Below the pieces are notes generated by a model. It did not search any database. It was not told the origin of the DNA and saw nothing but the letters and a program-made list of their open reading frames with translations. 64,000 bases of DNA from assembly GCF_015668195.1 (NCBI RefSeq), contig NZ_JADPFC010000002.1:496001-560000 (forward strand), given 5' to 3'. The DNA comes from Romboutsia_C sp015668195. Lineage in GTDB: Bacteria > Bacillota > Clostridia > Peptostreptococcales > Peptostreptococcaceae. Position numbers and translations under genes: made by a program. Of this stretch, positions 45,481 to 54,106 are shown one piece after another (within the stretch, counting starts at the first letter, position 1; each line of letters opens with the position of its first letter).

Positions 45481-47193
45481 TTAGAAATTAAAAGTCTTGT
45501 CTACATGATTTTTTATTTCTTCTGCTGTTGATAATGATAATACTTCATCAGCAAATTTTTTCATATCTTCATATTTAACTGAAGTTATGAATTTTCTAGC
45601 AGGAAGTATTGATATTGGACTCATTGAGAATTCATCAAGTCCCATACCTAAAAGTATTGGTATCATTCTCTTATCTCCCGCAGATTCTCCACACATTCCA
45701 ACCCATTTTCCTTCTTTATGTGCATTATCTATAACCATTTTTATAAGTCTAAGTACAGCTGGGTTGAATTGGTTGTATAAGTGACTTATCTTTTGGTTCA
45801 TTCTATCTACTGCACAAGTATATTGTATAAGGTCATTAGTTCCTATTGAGAAGAAGTCTACATGCTTTGCTAGTATATCAGATATAACAGCAGCTGATGG
45901 TATTTCTATCATCATACCTACTTCTACATCTTTAGAATAAGCTATACCTTCTTTATCTAATTCAGCTAGTACTTCTTTTATAATTTCTTTAGCTGATAAT
46001 AATTCTCCTAATGAAGATATCATAGGGAACATTATTCTTAATCTTCCGTGTACACTTGCTCTATATAATGCTCTTAATTGAGTCTTGAATATTTCAGTTT
46101 TATCTAAGCATATTCTTATAGCTCTATATCCTAAGAATGGATTCATTTCTTCATCCATCTTGAAGTATGGAAGTTCTTTATCTCCACCTATGTCTAATGT
46201 TCTTATAACTATAGGCTTATTATCCATTCCTTCTAAAACTGCTTTATAAGCTTCGTATTGCTCTTCTTCAGTTGGGAAGGCATCTTCCTTGTCCATATAT
46301 AAGAACTCTGTTCTATATAGTCCAACACCTTCAGCATCATTATTTATAAGACCTTCAACATCCTTAGGGCTTCCTATATTTCCAGCAAGCTCTACGTGTC
46401 TTTCATCTAAAGTTATAGATGCTTTTCCTTTTAATTGTTGTAATTCTCTTTTATAATCTTCAAATTCTTTTTTAAGTTTAGTGTATTTTTCTATAGTTTC
46501 TTCATCTGGGTTAACTATAACTTCACCAGTATCTCCATTAAATACTACAAAATCTCCATCTTTTATAGTTTGTGTTGCATCATTAAGTCCTACAACTGCT
46601 GCTATTTCCAATGTTCTAGCCATTATAGCAGTGTGAGAAGTTCTTCCTCCAATATCTGTTAAAAAACCTAATACCATTTTTTTATTCATAGTGGCAGTAT
46701 CTGAAGGTGTTAAATCGTGAGCTATTAATATAACTTCTTCTTCAAGACCTGCTAAATCAACTACTTTTACGCCTAATATATGTCTAAGTACTCTATTTGT
46801 AACGTCTTTTATGTCTGCTGCTCTTTCTCTCATGTACTCGTTGTCCATAGATTCAAACATAGCTACAAACATTTCTTTTATTTCATTTAATGCAAAATCA
46901 GCATTTACTTTTTCATCTCTTATTTTATTAGCCGCAGAATCTACTAATTCTGGGTCTTCTAAAACTAGTAAATGAGATTCAAATATTTGAGCTTCATGCT
47001 CCCCTAATTCCTCAAAAGCCTTTTCCTTGACCTTAGTTAATTCCTCTTTTGAAATTTCTACGGCCTTTTGTAATTTTAGTACTTCCTCTTCTACATTATC
47101 TATCGACTTTTTTTCTATAACTAATTCACTATGTTCTACTATTAGTGCTTTTCCTAGAGCGATTCCAGGAGATGCTCCTGTTCCTTTATACAT
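45481..47193 (-). CDS. ptsI: PTS enzyme I (phosphoenolpyruvate-protein phosphotransferase)
   Basis: 570 residues, the normal length. The phospho-histidine H187 is in IGGRTSHTAIMAR. The PEP-binding barrel shows GVGLYRTEFLYMD, NPFLGYRAIRICL, and FFSIGTNDLIQYTCAVDR, with the active cysteine in VGMCGESAGD. It transfers phosphate from PEP to HPr, feeding all PTS permeases including the EIICBA at 13-15 kb. AGGAGG precedes the ATG. It follows ptsH with about 90 bases between, including a hairpin that may reduce read-through. Confidence 0.97.
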   Translation of the reverse strand: MYKGTGASPGIALGKALIVEHSELVIEKKSIDNVEEEVLKLQKAVEISKEELTKVKEKAFEELGEHEAQIFESHLLVLEDPELVDSAANKIRDEKVNADFALNEIKEMFVAMFESMDNEYMRERAADIKDVTNRVLRHILGVKVVDLAGLEEEVILIAHDLTPSDTATMNKKMVLGFLTDIGGRTSHTAIMARTLEIAAVVGLNDATQTIKDGDFVVFNGDTGEVIVNPDEETIEKYTKLKKEFEDYKRELQQLKGKASITLDERHVELAGNIGSPKDVEGLINNDAEGVGLYRTEFLYMDKEDAFPTEEEQYEAYKAVLEGMDNKPIVIRTLDIGGDKELPYFKMDEEMNPFLGYRAIRICLDKTEIFKTQLRALYRASVHGRLRIMFPMISSLGELLSAKEIIKEVLAELDKEGIAYSKDVEVGMMIEIPSAAVISDILAKHVDFFSIGTNDLIQYTCAVDRMNQKISHLYNQFNPAVLRLIKMVIDNAHKEGKWVGMCGESAGDKRMIPILLGMGLDEFSMSPISILPARKFITSVKYEDMKKFADEVLSLSTAEEIKNHVDKTFNF

Positions 47194-47253
47194 AGGTAAT
47201 CCTCCTAACGATGCATTTTGAAATTTATATATTATTTATTTTATATACCAAAG

Positions 47254-47280
47254 AAAACCTCGGCAAATTCCCGAGGTTTA
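47254..47280 (-). terminator. Hairpin between ptsH and ptsI
   Basis: AAACCTCGG pairs with CCGAGGTTT across 7 bases, followed by TTCTTTGG on the minus strand. The T-tract is weak, so partial termination or mRNA stabilisation is more likely than a full stop. Confidence 0.65.
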
Positions 47281-47285
47281 TTTAA

Positions 47286-47546
47286 TTATTCCCCAAATCC
47301 ACTTTCTATTAATTCAGCTAATGCATTTACTGCAGCTTCTTGATCTTCACCATTAGCAACGATTGTTAACTCGTCTCCTTGAGCTAATCCTAAACTCATT
47401 ATACCCATTATTGACTTAGCGTTAACTGTCTTTCCTTTAGCGTTAACTTCTACTGTAGATTTGAACTCAGCAGCTTTCTTTACAAACATTCCTGCTGGTC
47501 TAGCGTGTAATCCACTTGCATTTGTTATAGTTACTAATTTTTCCAT
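47286..47546 (-). CDS. ptsH: PTS phosphocarrier protein HPr
   Basis: 86 residues. The phospho-histidine is H14 in ASGLHARPAG and the regulatory serine is S45 in AKSIMGIMSLG. Serine phosphorylation by HPr kinase would link it to CcpA-type catabolite control. GGAGG precedes the ATG. First gene of the ptsH-ptsI operon. Confidence 0.97.
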   Translation of the reverse strand: MEKLVTITNASGLHARPAGMFVKKAAEFKSTVEVNAKGKTVNAKSIMGIMSLGLAQGDELTIVANGEDQEAAVNALAELIESGFGE

Positions 47547-47728
47547 TGTGAAACCTCCAATAAATTTCTTCTTTAAATATTGTTTATAGCTAATATTTGC
47601 TATAACCTTTAATAATTATTTGTACTGCATATAATTATTTTATATGCCCTAAAAGCCTACCTACTAAAATTTTTAATAAAGACTTTTTAGTTTTTTAATT
47701 AATAGTATATTTATTAAAAATTCTCTTT

Positions 47729-47785
47729 AATGGTACTTTTTTATTTTACAACAATGGAACAATTTTGTCCAATGGTACTTTTTAT
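47729..47785 (-). promoter_or_regulatory. Promoter-like boxes flanked by direct repeats upstream of ptsH
   Basis: On the minus strand a TTGGAC/TAAAAT pair (47767-47772 and 47743-47748, 18-base spacer) is overlapped on both sides by the same element. AAAAAGTACCATT occurs with its plus-strand starts at 47729 and 47771, exactly 42 bases apart. The arrangement suggests a repressor or activator bound on both sides of the promoter. The rest of the 47547-47807 gap has no gene. Confidence 0.45.
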
Positions 47786-47807
47786 GTCCCACCCCGAGAA
47801 TATTTAA

Positions 47808-49019
47808 CTAACCTTGTGTTTTAAAATCTTTCAAGAAATAATTGGTAATTATTTTTGCCAATTTATTTTTTTGTAAAGAAATTATAGCTAATGTTTCTGC
47901 ATTTAATTTATGGATGTTATTATCTGTTATGTTTTTATTAACAGTTTCTACTAATTTATTGAAATCATATAATTTTACTCTGCTTATATTATTTTCTTCA
48001 AGTTTTTTTTCATATATAGCATAAAATAAATCTTCATATGAGAATTCTTTTTCTAAATTAAGTAGCTCCCCAACTTTAGGTATAACACTTTCTAATAAGC
48101 ATCTAGTACTTGCTTCTCTTTTTATACCTAATACTGTACAAAGGTTTTCTATAGTTTCCTTATCTATATTTTTTAATTTATAAAAACAATATTCTTCATC
48201 ATACTTATAATCTGCATTAAAATAGTATTTAATACCTTCATATCTATTGTAGGCTTTCATAGTGTCTAAATATCCTAAATCTATATTTCTCTTTACACTA
48301 TCTTTGTCTTTGTTTAAAGAACCTCCTAAATACTCTGATGGTATTATTGTTTTTATATTTATATCTTGATGCTTGTTTAAGTTTTTCTTACCCAAAAAGT
48401 CATCTAATAATCTTATTACAACTAAATCTTCATATCCTTTATCTGCTAAAAGACTTATTGGCATATTATCAAAAAACATACCATCTAAATAAAGCTTATC
48501 ATCTATTTTATCTAATTTAAATATAGGCAAACTTGCACTAGCTATTAAATAGTCTACTAATTTACCTTTTGGTATTTGTTCTAAATACATAGGATGAGGA
48601 TTTATTTTTTTATCCCAAGTAACTGTAACTAAACCAAAATCACGTTTAGAATTTCTAATTTTATCTTCGTCTAGGGTATCTTGGAGTAGTTTTTTCAGTG
48701 GACTTATATCAATACCTTCATTTTTTCTGGCTTTATTCATAAGCTCAATTACAGTATTGAAACTTTTGGTTGTAAAATCTACATTTTTATATTTTTCATA
48801 GCTTTCTTCGTCTATATTCATAAAATGAGTATAGTCGTATTTCAACCAAATTTCCTCCATTACTTCTATGTCATTTTGAAGTATATAGGCTCCATTTAAA
48901 GCTCCTATTGATGTACCTGCTACACCATTAAACTCAATGCCTAAGTCTCTTAAAGCTTTGTAAGCTCCTATTTGGTAGGCACCTTTGGTACCTCCACCTT
49001 CTAAAATTAAACCCTTCAT
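47808..49019 (-). CDS. Patatin-like phospholipase family protein
   Basis: 403 residues. The N-terminal catalytic domain has the glycine-rich oxyanion loop GLILEGGGTKGAYQIGAY, the nucleophile motif GTSIG (S about residue 42), and the catalytic aspartate in YLDGMFFDNMP. A C-terminal region of about 150 residues after the patatin core (from about residue 255) is helical and not recognised. Patatins are acyl hydrolases acting on phospholipids. No signal peptide is seen, so it should be cytoplasmic. Downstream of camA, behind a terminator. Confidence 0.88.
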   Translation of the reverse strand: MKGLILEGGGTKGAYQIGAYKALRDLGIEFNGVAGTSIGALNGAYILQNDIEVMEEIWLKYDYTHFMNIDEESYEKYKNVDFTTKSFNTVIELMNKARKNEGIDISPLKKLLQDTLDEDKIRNSKRDFGLVTVTWDKKINPHPMYLEQIPKGKLVDYLIASASLPIFKLDKIDDKLYLDGMFFDNMPISLLADKGYEDLVVIRLLDDFLGKKNLNKHQDINIKTIIPSEYLGGSLNKDKDSVKRNIDLGYLDTMKAYNRYEGIKYYFNADYKYDEEYCFYKLKNIDKETIENLCTVLGIKREASTRCLLESVIPKVGELLNLEKEFSYEDLFYAIYEKKLEENNISRVKLYDFNKLVETVNKNITDNNIHKLNAETLAIISLQKNKLAKIITNYFLKDFKTQG

Positions 49020-49036
49020 TATATCACCTATTTTAT

Positions 49037-49102
49037 AAAAAAAGATATATACTTTTAGTAATTACATTTTATCATAAAAATAATAGAAAAGTATATATCT
49101 TT
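49037..49102 (-). terminator. Long inverted repeat ending the camA operon
   Basis: A 16-18 base perfect inverted repeat (49037-49056 with 49087-49102) with a 30-base AT-rich loop, followed by T on the minus strand. It lies just past the small STAS-like gene and may also include the promoter of the downstream patatin gene in its loop. Confidence 0.7.
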
Positions 49103-49110
49103 CGAATATT

Positions 49111-49455
49111 TTATCTTACTTCACTTATTGAACCTATTGTCTTTACATGCTTATTAAACATTCGCTCTTCCACTTTAGATAAACTTACTTTATCCATTAT
49201 ATAATTATTTGAATCTATTAAATATATTCTCTTGTAGCCGCTCTTAAAAAACGACATACATATTTTTTTTATGTCATCTTCATTTTCACATTCAAATATA
49301 TAAGGCTCAACAACTAAGTTATATTTACTTCCTCTTAATCCTCTTGTCATTTGTTTATAATTATTTAAAAACTCTTTAGCTTCACGACTACTTATATATC
49401 CACTAACTTCTATATGAACAATTTGCCTTGTTTCATCTATATTAGCTTTTATCAT
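49111..49455 (-). CDS. Small protein, possibly STAS-like
   Basis: 114 residues. The alternation of a first strand (IVHIEVSGYISSREAKEFLNNY) and later strand (YNLVVEPYIFE) followed by helices is reminiscent of STAS or SpoIIAA-like folds, but I cannot identify a phosphorylation serine with confidence. The rest is basic and helical. GGGGGAGGG precedes the ATG. It is the last gene of the patatin-camA transcription unit, 51 bases after camA. A role with the GAF-PP2C phosphatase at 30 kb is speculation. Confidence 0.6.
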   Translation of the reverse strand: MIKANIDETRQIVHIEVSGYISSREAKEFLNNYKQMTRGLRGSKYNLVVEPYIFECENEDDIKKICMSFFKSGYKRIYLIDSNNYIMDKVSLSKVEERMFNKHVKTIGSISEVR

Positions 49456-49506
49456 ATAGTACCCTCCCCCTTAAAATTTAGTTTTATACACTATATGAAT
49501 TTCAAT

Positions 49507-51219
49507 CTATATTAGTGATTTTATGTCTAAGGAGTCTTTTATAAGATTATCTATTTCTAGTTGTAAGCTGTCTATTTCCTTATTATTGTTTATATTATGT
49601 ATTATTAATTTTGATAAATTTTCTATCTTATGATAATTATCATCTTTAAATATTTTTATTTTCATTACTTTATTAGGATAATAATCATAGATATTTTTAC
49701 TTATCTTTTTAGCATTTATTTTATAATACTTATCATATATATTTGAATTTAGTATTCCAACTATATATTCTTCTGAAAATTCCTTTTTATATTCTTCTTT
49801 TATAAAAAATGAGTATACATCTGCGCTACAAAAGCTGTTGTTGTAATCTATTGCAAATTTATTTTGAGAAGATTTATAAGGATACATTATTTTTATTTGT
49901 TCAAATAAATTTTTATCTCTTCCCCATTGAAGTTTATACCACTTTCTTGTGTTGTTTACACATTCTCTTCTTTTACATAGTTTATCTTTATATTTTCCTA
50001 TTATTTCTTCTATTTCTAACTTATAATCTTCTTCATCTTTTATATCATCTGAATATAGTAGTTTATAGTTACTATTTGAAATTGTGTATTTATTTATATT
50101 TTTATTTTTTATCCAGTTTCTTAATAATTTTTTATCTACCTTGTTTATTTTTTCATCTTTTATATCTAGTACAAAAGCTTTATCACATCCTGTGATTATT
50201 CCTTGAAAGCTTGTAACTATATCTTCTAAAGTATAATTACATTTATGTTGTATTTTATTATATAATTTTTTATCATTTTCATTTAATATAATCCAATTTT
50301 CATCTAGATTTTCTTGATTTATATAAAATTTTTCAAATTTGTTATTTTCTAATAGATATTTTAAATCTTCTATTTGTATATTTTCATTTATTGGTTTTAA
50401 TATCTCTATTTTATCATTTTTATTTAAATCTTTAACTAAAGTTAGTATACAACTACAAACTCCAATATTTTTAAATACAGAAACTCCTAAAAAATCTATA
50501 ATTTCTTTTATATATGTATTTTGGGATATATATTTTCTTAGGTATTTTCCTGATGGACTTTCTATAAAGTACCTAGGAGTTATCAAGCTACATACTCCAT
50601 CTTTTTTTAGTAAATTTATGCACCTTTCATAAAAACAAAAATATAAATCAGACTTATCTCTATATGTATTTTTATATTCTTTAAGTAAAAATTTCTTATA
50701 TTCTTTATCTAACTTTTTATGACCTATATATGGAGGATTTCCTATTATGTAATCAAATTTTTCATTGAAATTATGCTTTAAACTATCAGTACAGTATATA
50801 TTTAGCTTTTTAATTAATACACTTTCATCCTTTTTATTTAGAGAGTTTATTAGTATATCTATTGCATCTTTATCTATATCATATCCATATATACAATTGC
50901 TTAGTATATGATTATGAATATTTTCTAATATAAAATTATCTCCATATATTTCATTTAACTTTTCTATGTTGTTTTCTATTAATCCATATAGTGTGTCATA
51001 AGCTTTTAACAAAAAATTACCGCATCCACAAGATATATCTAATACCTTTGGATACGGGTTATCTATTATATTGTGTTTTTTTAATGTATTTTCAAGAATA
51101 TAATCCACTATTTCTCTTGGCGTATAGTAAATTCCCTTTTCTTGTTTCTTTAATGTATCTAAGCTATTTTCATAGTTTTTAGATACTACAAAATTATCCC
51201 CCTTAGTGTATTTTTTCAT
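49507..51219 (-). CDS. camA: Orphan N6-adenine DNA methyltransferase, CamA ortholog
   Basis: About 570 residues, gamma-class type IIG-like Mtase without a nuclease domain. The SAM motif LDISCGCGNF is at about residues 60-69 and the catalytic NPPY at 161-164. A target-recognition domain follows. Long stretches such as GIYYTPREIVDYI, NPPYIGHKKLDKEYKKF, SFQGIITGCDKAF, RKWYKLQWGR, and SKNIYDYYPNKVMKI match C. difficile CamA (CD2758) as I recall it. CamA methylates the last A of CAAAAA and influences sporulation and colonisation. No restriction gene is nearby. The start is ATG 51219 with GGAGGGG upstream; an in-frame TTG at 51231 is rejected. Likely co-transcribed with the patatin gene before it. 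Confidence 0.93.
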   Translation of the reverse strand: MKKYTKGDNFVVSKNYENSLDTLKKQEKGIYYTPREIVDYILENTLKKHNIIDNPYPKVLDISCGCGNFLLKAYDTLYGLIENNIEKLNEIYGDNFILENIHNHILSNCIYGYDIDKDAIDILINSLNKKDESVLIKKLNIYCTDSLKHNFNEKFDYIIGNPPYIGHKKLDKEYKKFLLKEYKNTYRDKSDLYFCFYERCINLLKKDGVCSLITPRYFIESPSGKYLRKYISQNTYIKEIIDFLGVSVFKNIGVCSCILTLVKDLNKNDKIEILKPINENIQIEDLKYLLENNKFEKFYINQENLDENWIILNENDKKLYNKIQHKCNYTLEDIVTSFQGIITGCDKAFVLDIKDEKINKVDKKLLRNWIKNKNINKYTISNSNYKLLYSDDIKDEEDYKLEIEEIIGKYKDKLCKRRECVNNTRKWYKLQWGRDKNLFEQIKIMYPYKSSQNKFAIDYNNSFCSADVYSFFIKEEYKKEFSEEYIVGILNSNIYDKYYKINAKKISKNIYDYYPNKVMKIKIFKDDNYHKIENLSKLIIHNINNNKEIDSLQLEIDNLIKDSLDIKSLI

Positions 51220-51271
51220 TTTCCCCTCCAAATTTTAGTATCCCTTTTTTATTTTAGTACATATAATTTTT

Positions 51272-52174
51272 TTACTTCCATTTTGTATTTAGCCAGTTAA
51301 CAATATCTTTTACATCGTAATCCTTAGAAACTTTATTTAAGTAATCTAGAGCATTATAATTATCCATGCCTATATCTATATCTGTTTTAGGATTTACCCT
51401 ATAGTAATTATCTTCTAATAGCTTTTTACAAAACTCATTACTAGTACTTAAATTACTTTCTAGTACTACAGATATTATTGGAAAATCAGGTTCTTTACTT
51501 AATATCCAATCTAGTGCTCCCCATTCACTAGTATCTTCTGTAATTTTATCAAATTTATATCCTGTACCTATTGATAGTATCCTCATATCATTTATATTTT
51601 TACCAATCTCTTTTGACATTGCATATATCAAGCAAGCTAAACTTGGATTATTTGCCATTATCCCACCATCTATATGATTTTTATAAGTTGAAAAAAAAAT
51701 CAAAGCTGCACAACTTGACATAGCCACATCTACAACTCTTTCATTTTCTGTTTCTGAATTTGGTAGATTATTGTAATATATAGCCTTCCAGGAATTATTG
51801 TCATCTCCTATATAAAAAGTAGGAATTACAACTAGTTTTTTTAAATCTTTTAATCTTAAATCTTCTGGGAATATACTAAGAAGTACTTCTTTTAAATTAT
51901 CATTATTATATTTTGGCCTTAATATTTCTTGTTGAGGATTTTTAAATATATATTTAGCATATTCTAATGAATATAGCTTTTTTATACTTTCACAACTTAA
52001 TCCATAAGAAAGACCTAAAGCTATTAGGCTGCCTGTTGAAGTTCCTCCTAATAAATTAGTTTCTTTTAATATATTTGGATACTCTTTTTGTATTTTATCA
52101 AATATCCTTATACTTAAAGTACCTCTAAGACCACCACCATCAAATGTAAGCATATTAAAAGTAGATTTGTTCAT
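51272..52174 (-). CDS. Patatin-like phospholipase, short form
   Basis: About 300 residues. The oxyanion loop FDGGGLRGTLS, nucleophile elbow GGTSTGS and catalytic DGG (IDGGIMANNP) are intact. It is closer to the CapV/FabD-type bacterial patatins, with a typical LSIGTGY segment, than to the longer patatin downstream of camA. Cytoplasmic, with no signal peptide. CapV-type patatins are effectors in CBASS anti-phage defence, but no cyclase or accessory gene is present here, so a general lipase is simpler. The ATG at 52174 follows GGGGGA. It lies 52 bases before camA. Confidence 0.88.
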   Translation of the reverse strand: MNKSTFNMLTFDGGGLRGTLSIRIFDKIQKEYPNILKETNLLGGTSTGSLIALGLSYGLSCESIKKLYSLEYAKYIFKNPQQEILRPKYNNDNLKEVLLSIFPEDLRLKDLKKLVVIPTFYIGDDNNSWKAIYYNNLPNSETENERVVDVAMSSCAALIFFSTYKNHIDGGIMANNPSLACLIYAMSKEIGKNINDMRILSIGTGYKFDKITEDTSEWGALDWILSKEPDFPIISVVLESNLSTSNEFCKKLLEDNYYRVNPKTDIDIGMDNYNALDYLNKVSKDYDVKDIVNWLNTKWK

Positions 52175-52189
52175 ATTTTCCCCCATTAA

Positions 52190-52209
52190 AATTTACTTTA
52201 ATGTAAATT
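52190..52209 (-). promoter_or_regulatory. 20-bp inverted repeat upstream of the patatin-camA unit
   Basis: AATTTACTTTAATGTAAATT has 7-base perfect arms and lies 15 bases before the patatin start codon, between the upstream terminator and the ribosome binding site. It may be an operator for the camA operon. Confidence 0.45.
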
Positions 52210-52214
52210 ATGCA

Positions 52215-52248
52215 AAAATAAATAGGATGGTACCATCCTATTTATTTT
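52215..52248 (-). terminator. Terminator of the EAL-domain gene
   Basis: A perfect palindrome AAAATAAATAGGATGG/TACCATCCTATTTATTTT-like stem directly after the stop codon, with T-rich flank on the minus strand. Confidence 0.85.
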
Positions 52249-52249
52249 G

Positions 52250-53866
52250 TTATAATGATTTATCTTTAATCAACCTATTGAAATTTTCTTCTTCTAATGG
52301 CTTTGAATATACATAACCTTGCACGACCTCTGCATTTATATTTTTTAATATTTCTATTTGGCTAGTATTTTCTACGCCTTCGCATATAGTAATTAGTTCT
52401 AAATCCTTTGATAAATTTAATATGGATTTTACCATAACTTGGGTTTTTACATCTTTTTCTATATCATTTAAAAGTGATTTATCTAATTTTAAAACATCTA
52501 TACATATATCTTTAAGCCCACTTAGGTTTGAATTTCCAGTACCAAAGTCATCCATAGCTATCTTTATCCCTAAAGACTTTATATCACTTAATTTCTTATT
52601 TATAAACTTTAAATCCTTTAAAGCTGTAGTTTCTGTTACTTCTATCTCTATTAAATCTGGATTTATCTTATATTTTTTTAACATTTCTTCAATAAAATCT
52701 ACTAAATCTTTTTGGTATAATTCTACCCTAGATAAATTTATAGCTATTGGAACTACATCTAATCCTTCATTTTCTTGTTTCTTTATAATTTTACAAACTT
52801 CTTCTAATACCCAACGACCTATTTTATTTATAAATCTAGTTTTTTCTGCTAAAGGTATAAATACCATAGGATTTATCATTCCTCTTGTTGGGTGTTCCCA
52901 TCTTATTAAAGCTTCTGCTCCTACTACATCTTTTGTGTGTATATTAAACTTTGGCTGATAATATAATCTAAGTTGATTATTATCTATAGATTTAAATAAA
53001 TCCCTCTCTAACTCTATCAACTTTTTCTTTTCTTGTTTTAACTTTTCATCAAAGATTACATGACTTATATTATTTATCTCCTTAGATTTAATTCTAGCCA
53101 TATCTGCATTGCTTATAATCTTTTCTATATCATCTTCACCTTGTTCTACTTCACATAACCCAATAGAAACATTTACACTTATATTAAAATCTTTAATGTT
53201 TACATTTATAATTTTAGTTTTTATTAGATCTAATATATCCTTTATATCTTCTTTTGATTTTATCTTAGTGATTATTATAAATATATCTCCTGTAATTCGA
53301 CCATAAATTCCTCTATCTTTGAAGTATTTATCTATGTTAATAACAATAGATTTTAATACTTCATCACCTGCTTTATATCCATATACATCATTTATTATTT
53401 TAAATTTATCTATGTCAAAACTTATAGCTATTAGATTTTCATTTTCATTTTCTGATAAATATTTTTTACCTTCTATTAAAATTTCATTGTATCTTACGAA
53501 CTCATACATTTGCTTGTAAGATTTTTTATTTAAAAATATTTTTATTCTCTTATTTATAATTATAATTATGCAAATTATTATTAAAAAAATAACTATTCTT
53601 ATTGCTCCTATTTTTATAATGCTATTTTTATCTAAATAGCTGTATTTTATATAATTTCCATCTACATCATTTATTTTTAAAGAAAATATATGCTTATTAT
53701 CTCTAACGGCTTCGTCTAATTTTTTTATTGCCAATTCTTTTTGAATACTGTTTTTTATACCTTTTTCTGAGTACAATATCCAAGACAATCCAATTAGTAA
53801 AACAATCAATATAAACAGTGTAATCTTACTATAAATATATTTTTTATAATTCCCTTTTGTTTTCAT
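52250..53866 (-). CDS. c-di-GMP phosphodiesterase with degenerate GGDEF and active-looking EAL
   Basis: 538 residues. Two membrane segments (about residues 12-29 and 83-103) bracket a small extracellular part. A GGDEF domain follows (about 130-285), in which the signature is replaced by ITGDIF, so cyclase activity is unlikely. The EAL domain (about 300-535) keeps the catalytic set: GAEALIRW, AINLSR, EVTETT, MDDFGTGNSNL, LKLDKS and CEGVENTSQ. The protein should degrade c-di-GMP, perhaps with GTP as allosteric ligand through the GGDEF. Its signal is unknown. No other c-di-GMP gene is in the window. Confidence 0.92.
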   Translation of the reverse strand: MKTKGNYKKYIYSKITLFILIVLLIGLSWILYSEKGIKNSIQKELAIKKLDEAVRDNKHIFSLKINDVDGNYIKYSYLDKNSIIKIGAIRIVIFLIIICIIIIINKRIKIFLNKKSYKQMYEFVRYNEILIEGKKYLSENENENLIAISFDIDKFKIINDVYGYKAGDEVLKSIVINIDKYFKDRGIYGRITGDIFIIITKIKSKEDIKDILDLIKTKIINVNIKDFNISVNVSIGLCEVEQGEDDIEKIISNADMARIKSKEINNISHVIFDEKLKQEKKKLIELERDLFKSIDNNQLRLYYQPKFNIHTKDVVGAEALIRWEHPTRGMINPMVFIPLAEKTRFINKIGRWVLEEVCKIIKKQENEGLDVVPIAINLSRVELYQKDLVDFIEEMLKKYKINPDLIEIEVTETTALKDLKFINKKLSDIKSLGIKIAMDDFGTGNSNLSGLKDICIDVLKLDKSLLNDIEKDVKTQVMVKSILNLSKDLELITICEGVENTSQIEILKNINAEVVQGYVYSKPLEEENFNRLIKDKSL

Positions 53867-54070
53867 CTACGTTCCCCTATTTTTTTAATTCATCACTATA
53901 ATATTGTAAATTAATTTTAAATTCAAATCAACCTAAATCGACATATACCTATATAAATAACGATAAAGTTTAATTATCAATATTAATATATTAAAAAGTT
54001 AATATTTTAATTCCTATCTTTAAATTTATAGATTGACTATAATCTACAATCAAGTATAGTATCTTATAAT

Positions 54071-54106
54071 AAAAAAAGTAGCTAATTAATAATTAGCTAC
54101 TTTTTT
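54071..54106 (-). terminator. Terminator overlapping the end of the amidase gene
   Basis: AAAAAAAGTAGCTAATTA/TAATTAGCTACTTTTTT is a near-perfect 17-base inverted repeat; the stop codon of the amidase gene lies in its 5' arm. Confidence 0.85.

Noticed and set aside
49507..51219. A complete restriction-modification system around the methyltransferase
   Set aside because: No nuclease or specificity gene on either side; neighbours are lipases and PTS genes.
51272..52174. CBASS defence operon based on the CapV-like patatin
   Set aside because: No cyclic-nucleotide synthase (CD-NTase) or accessory gene is present.
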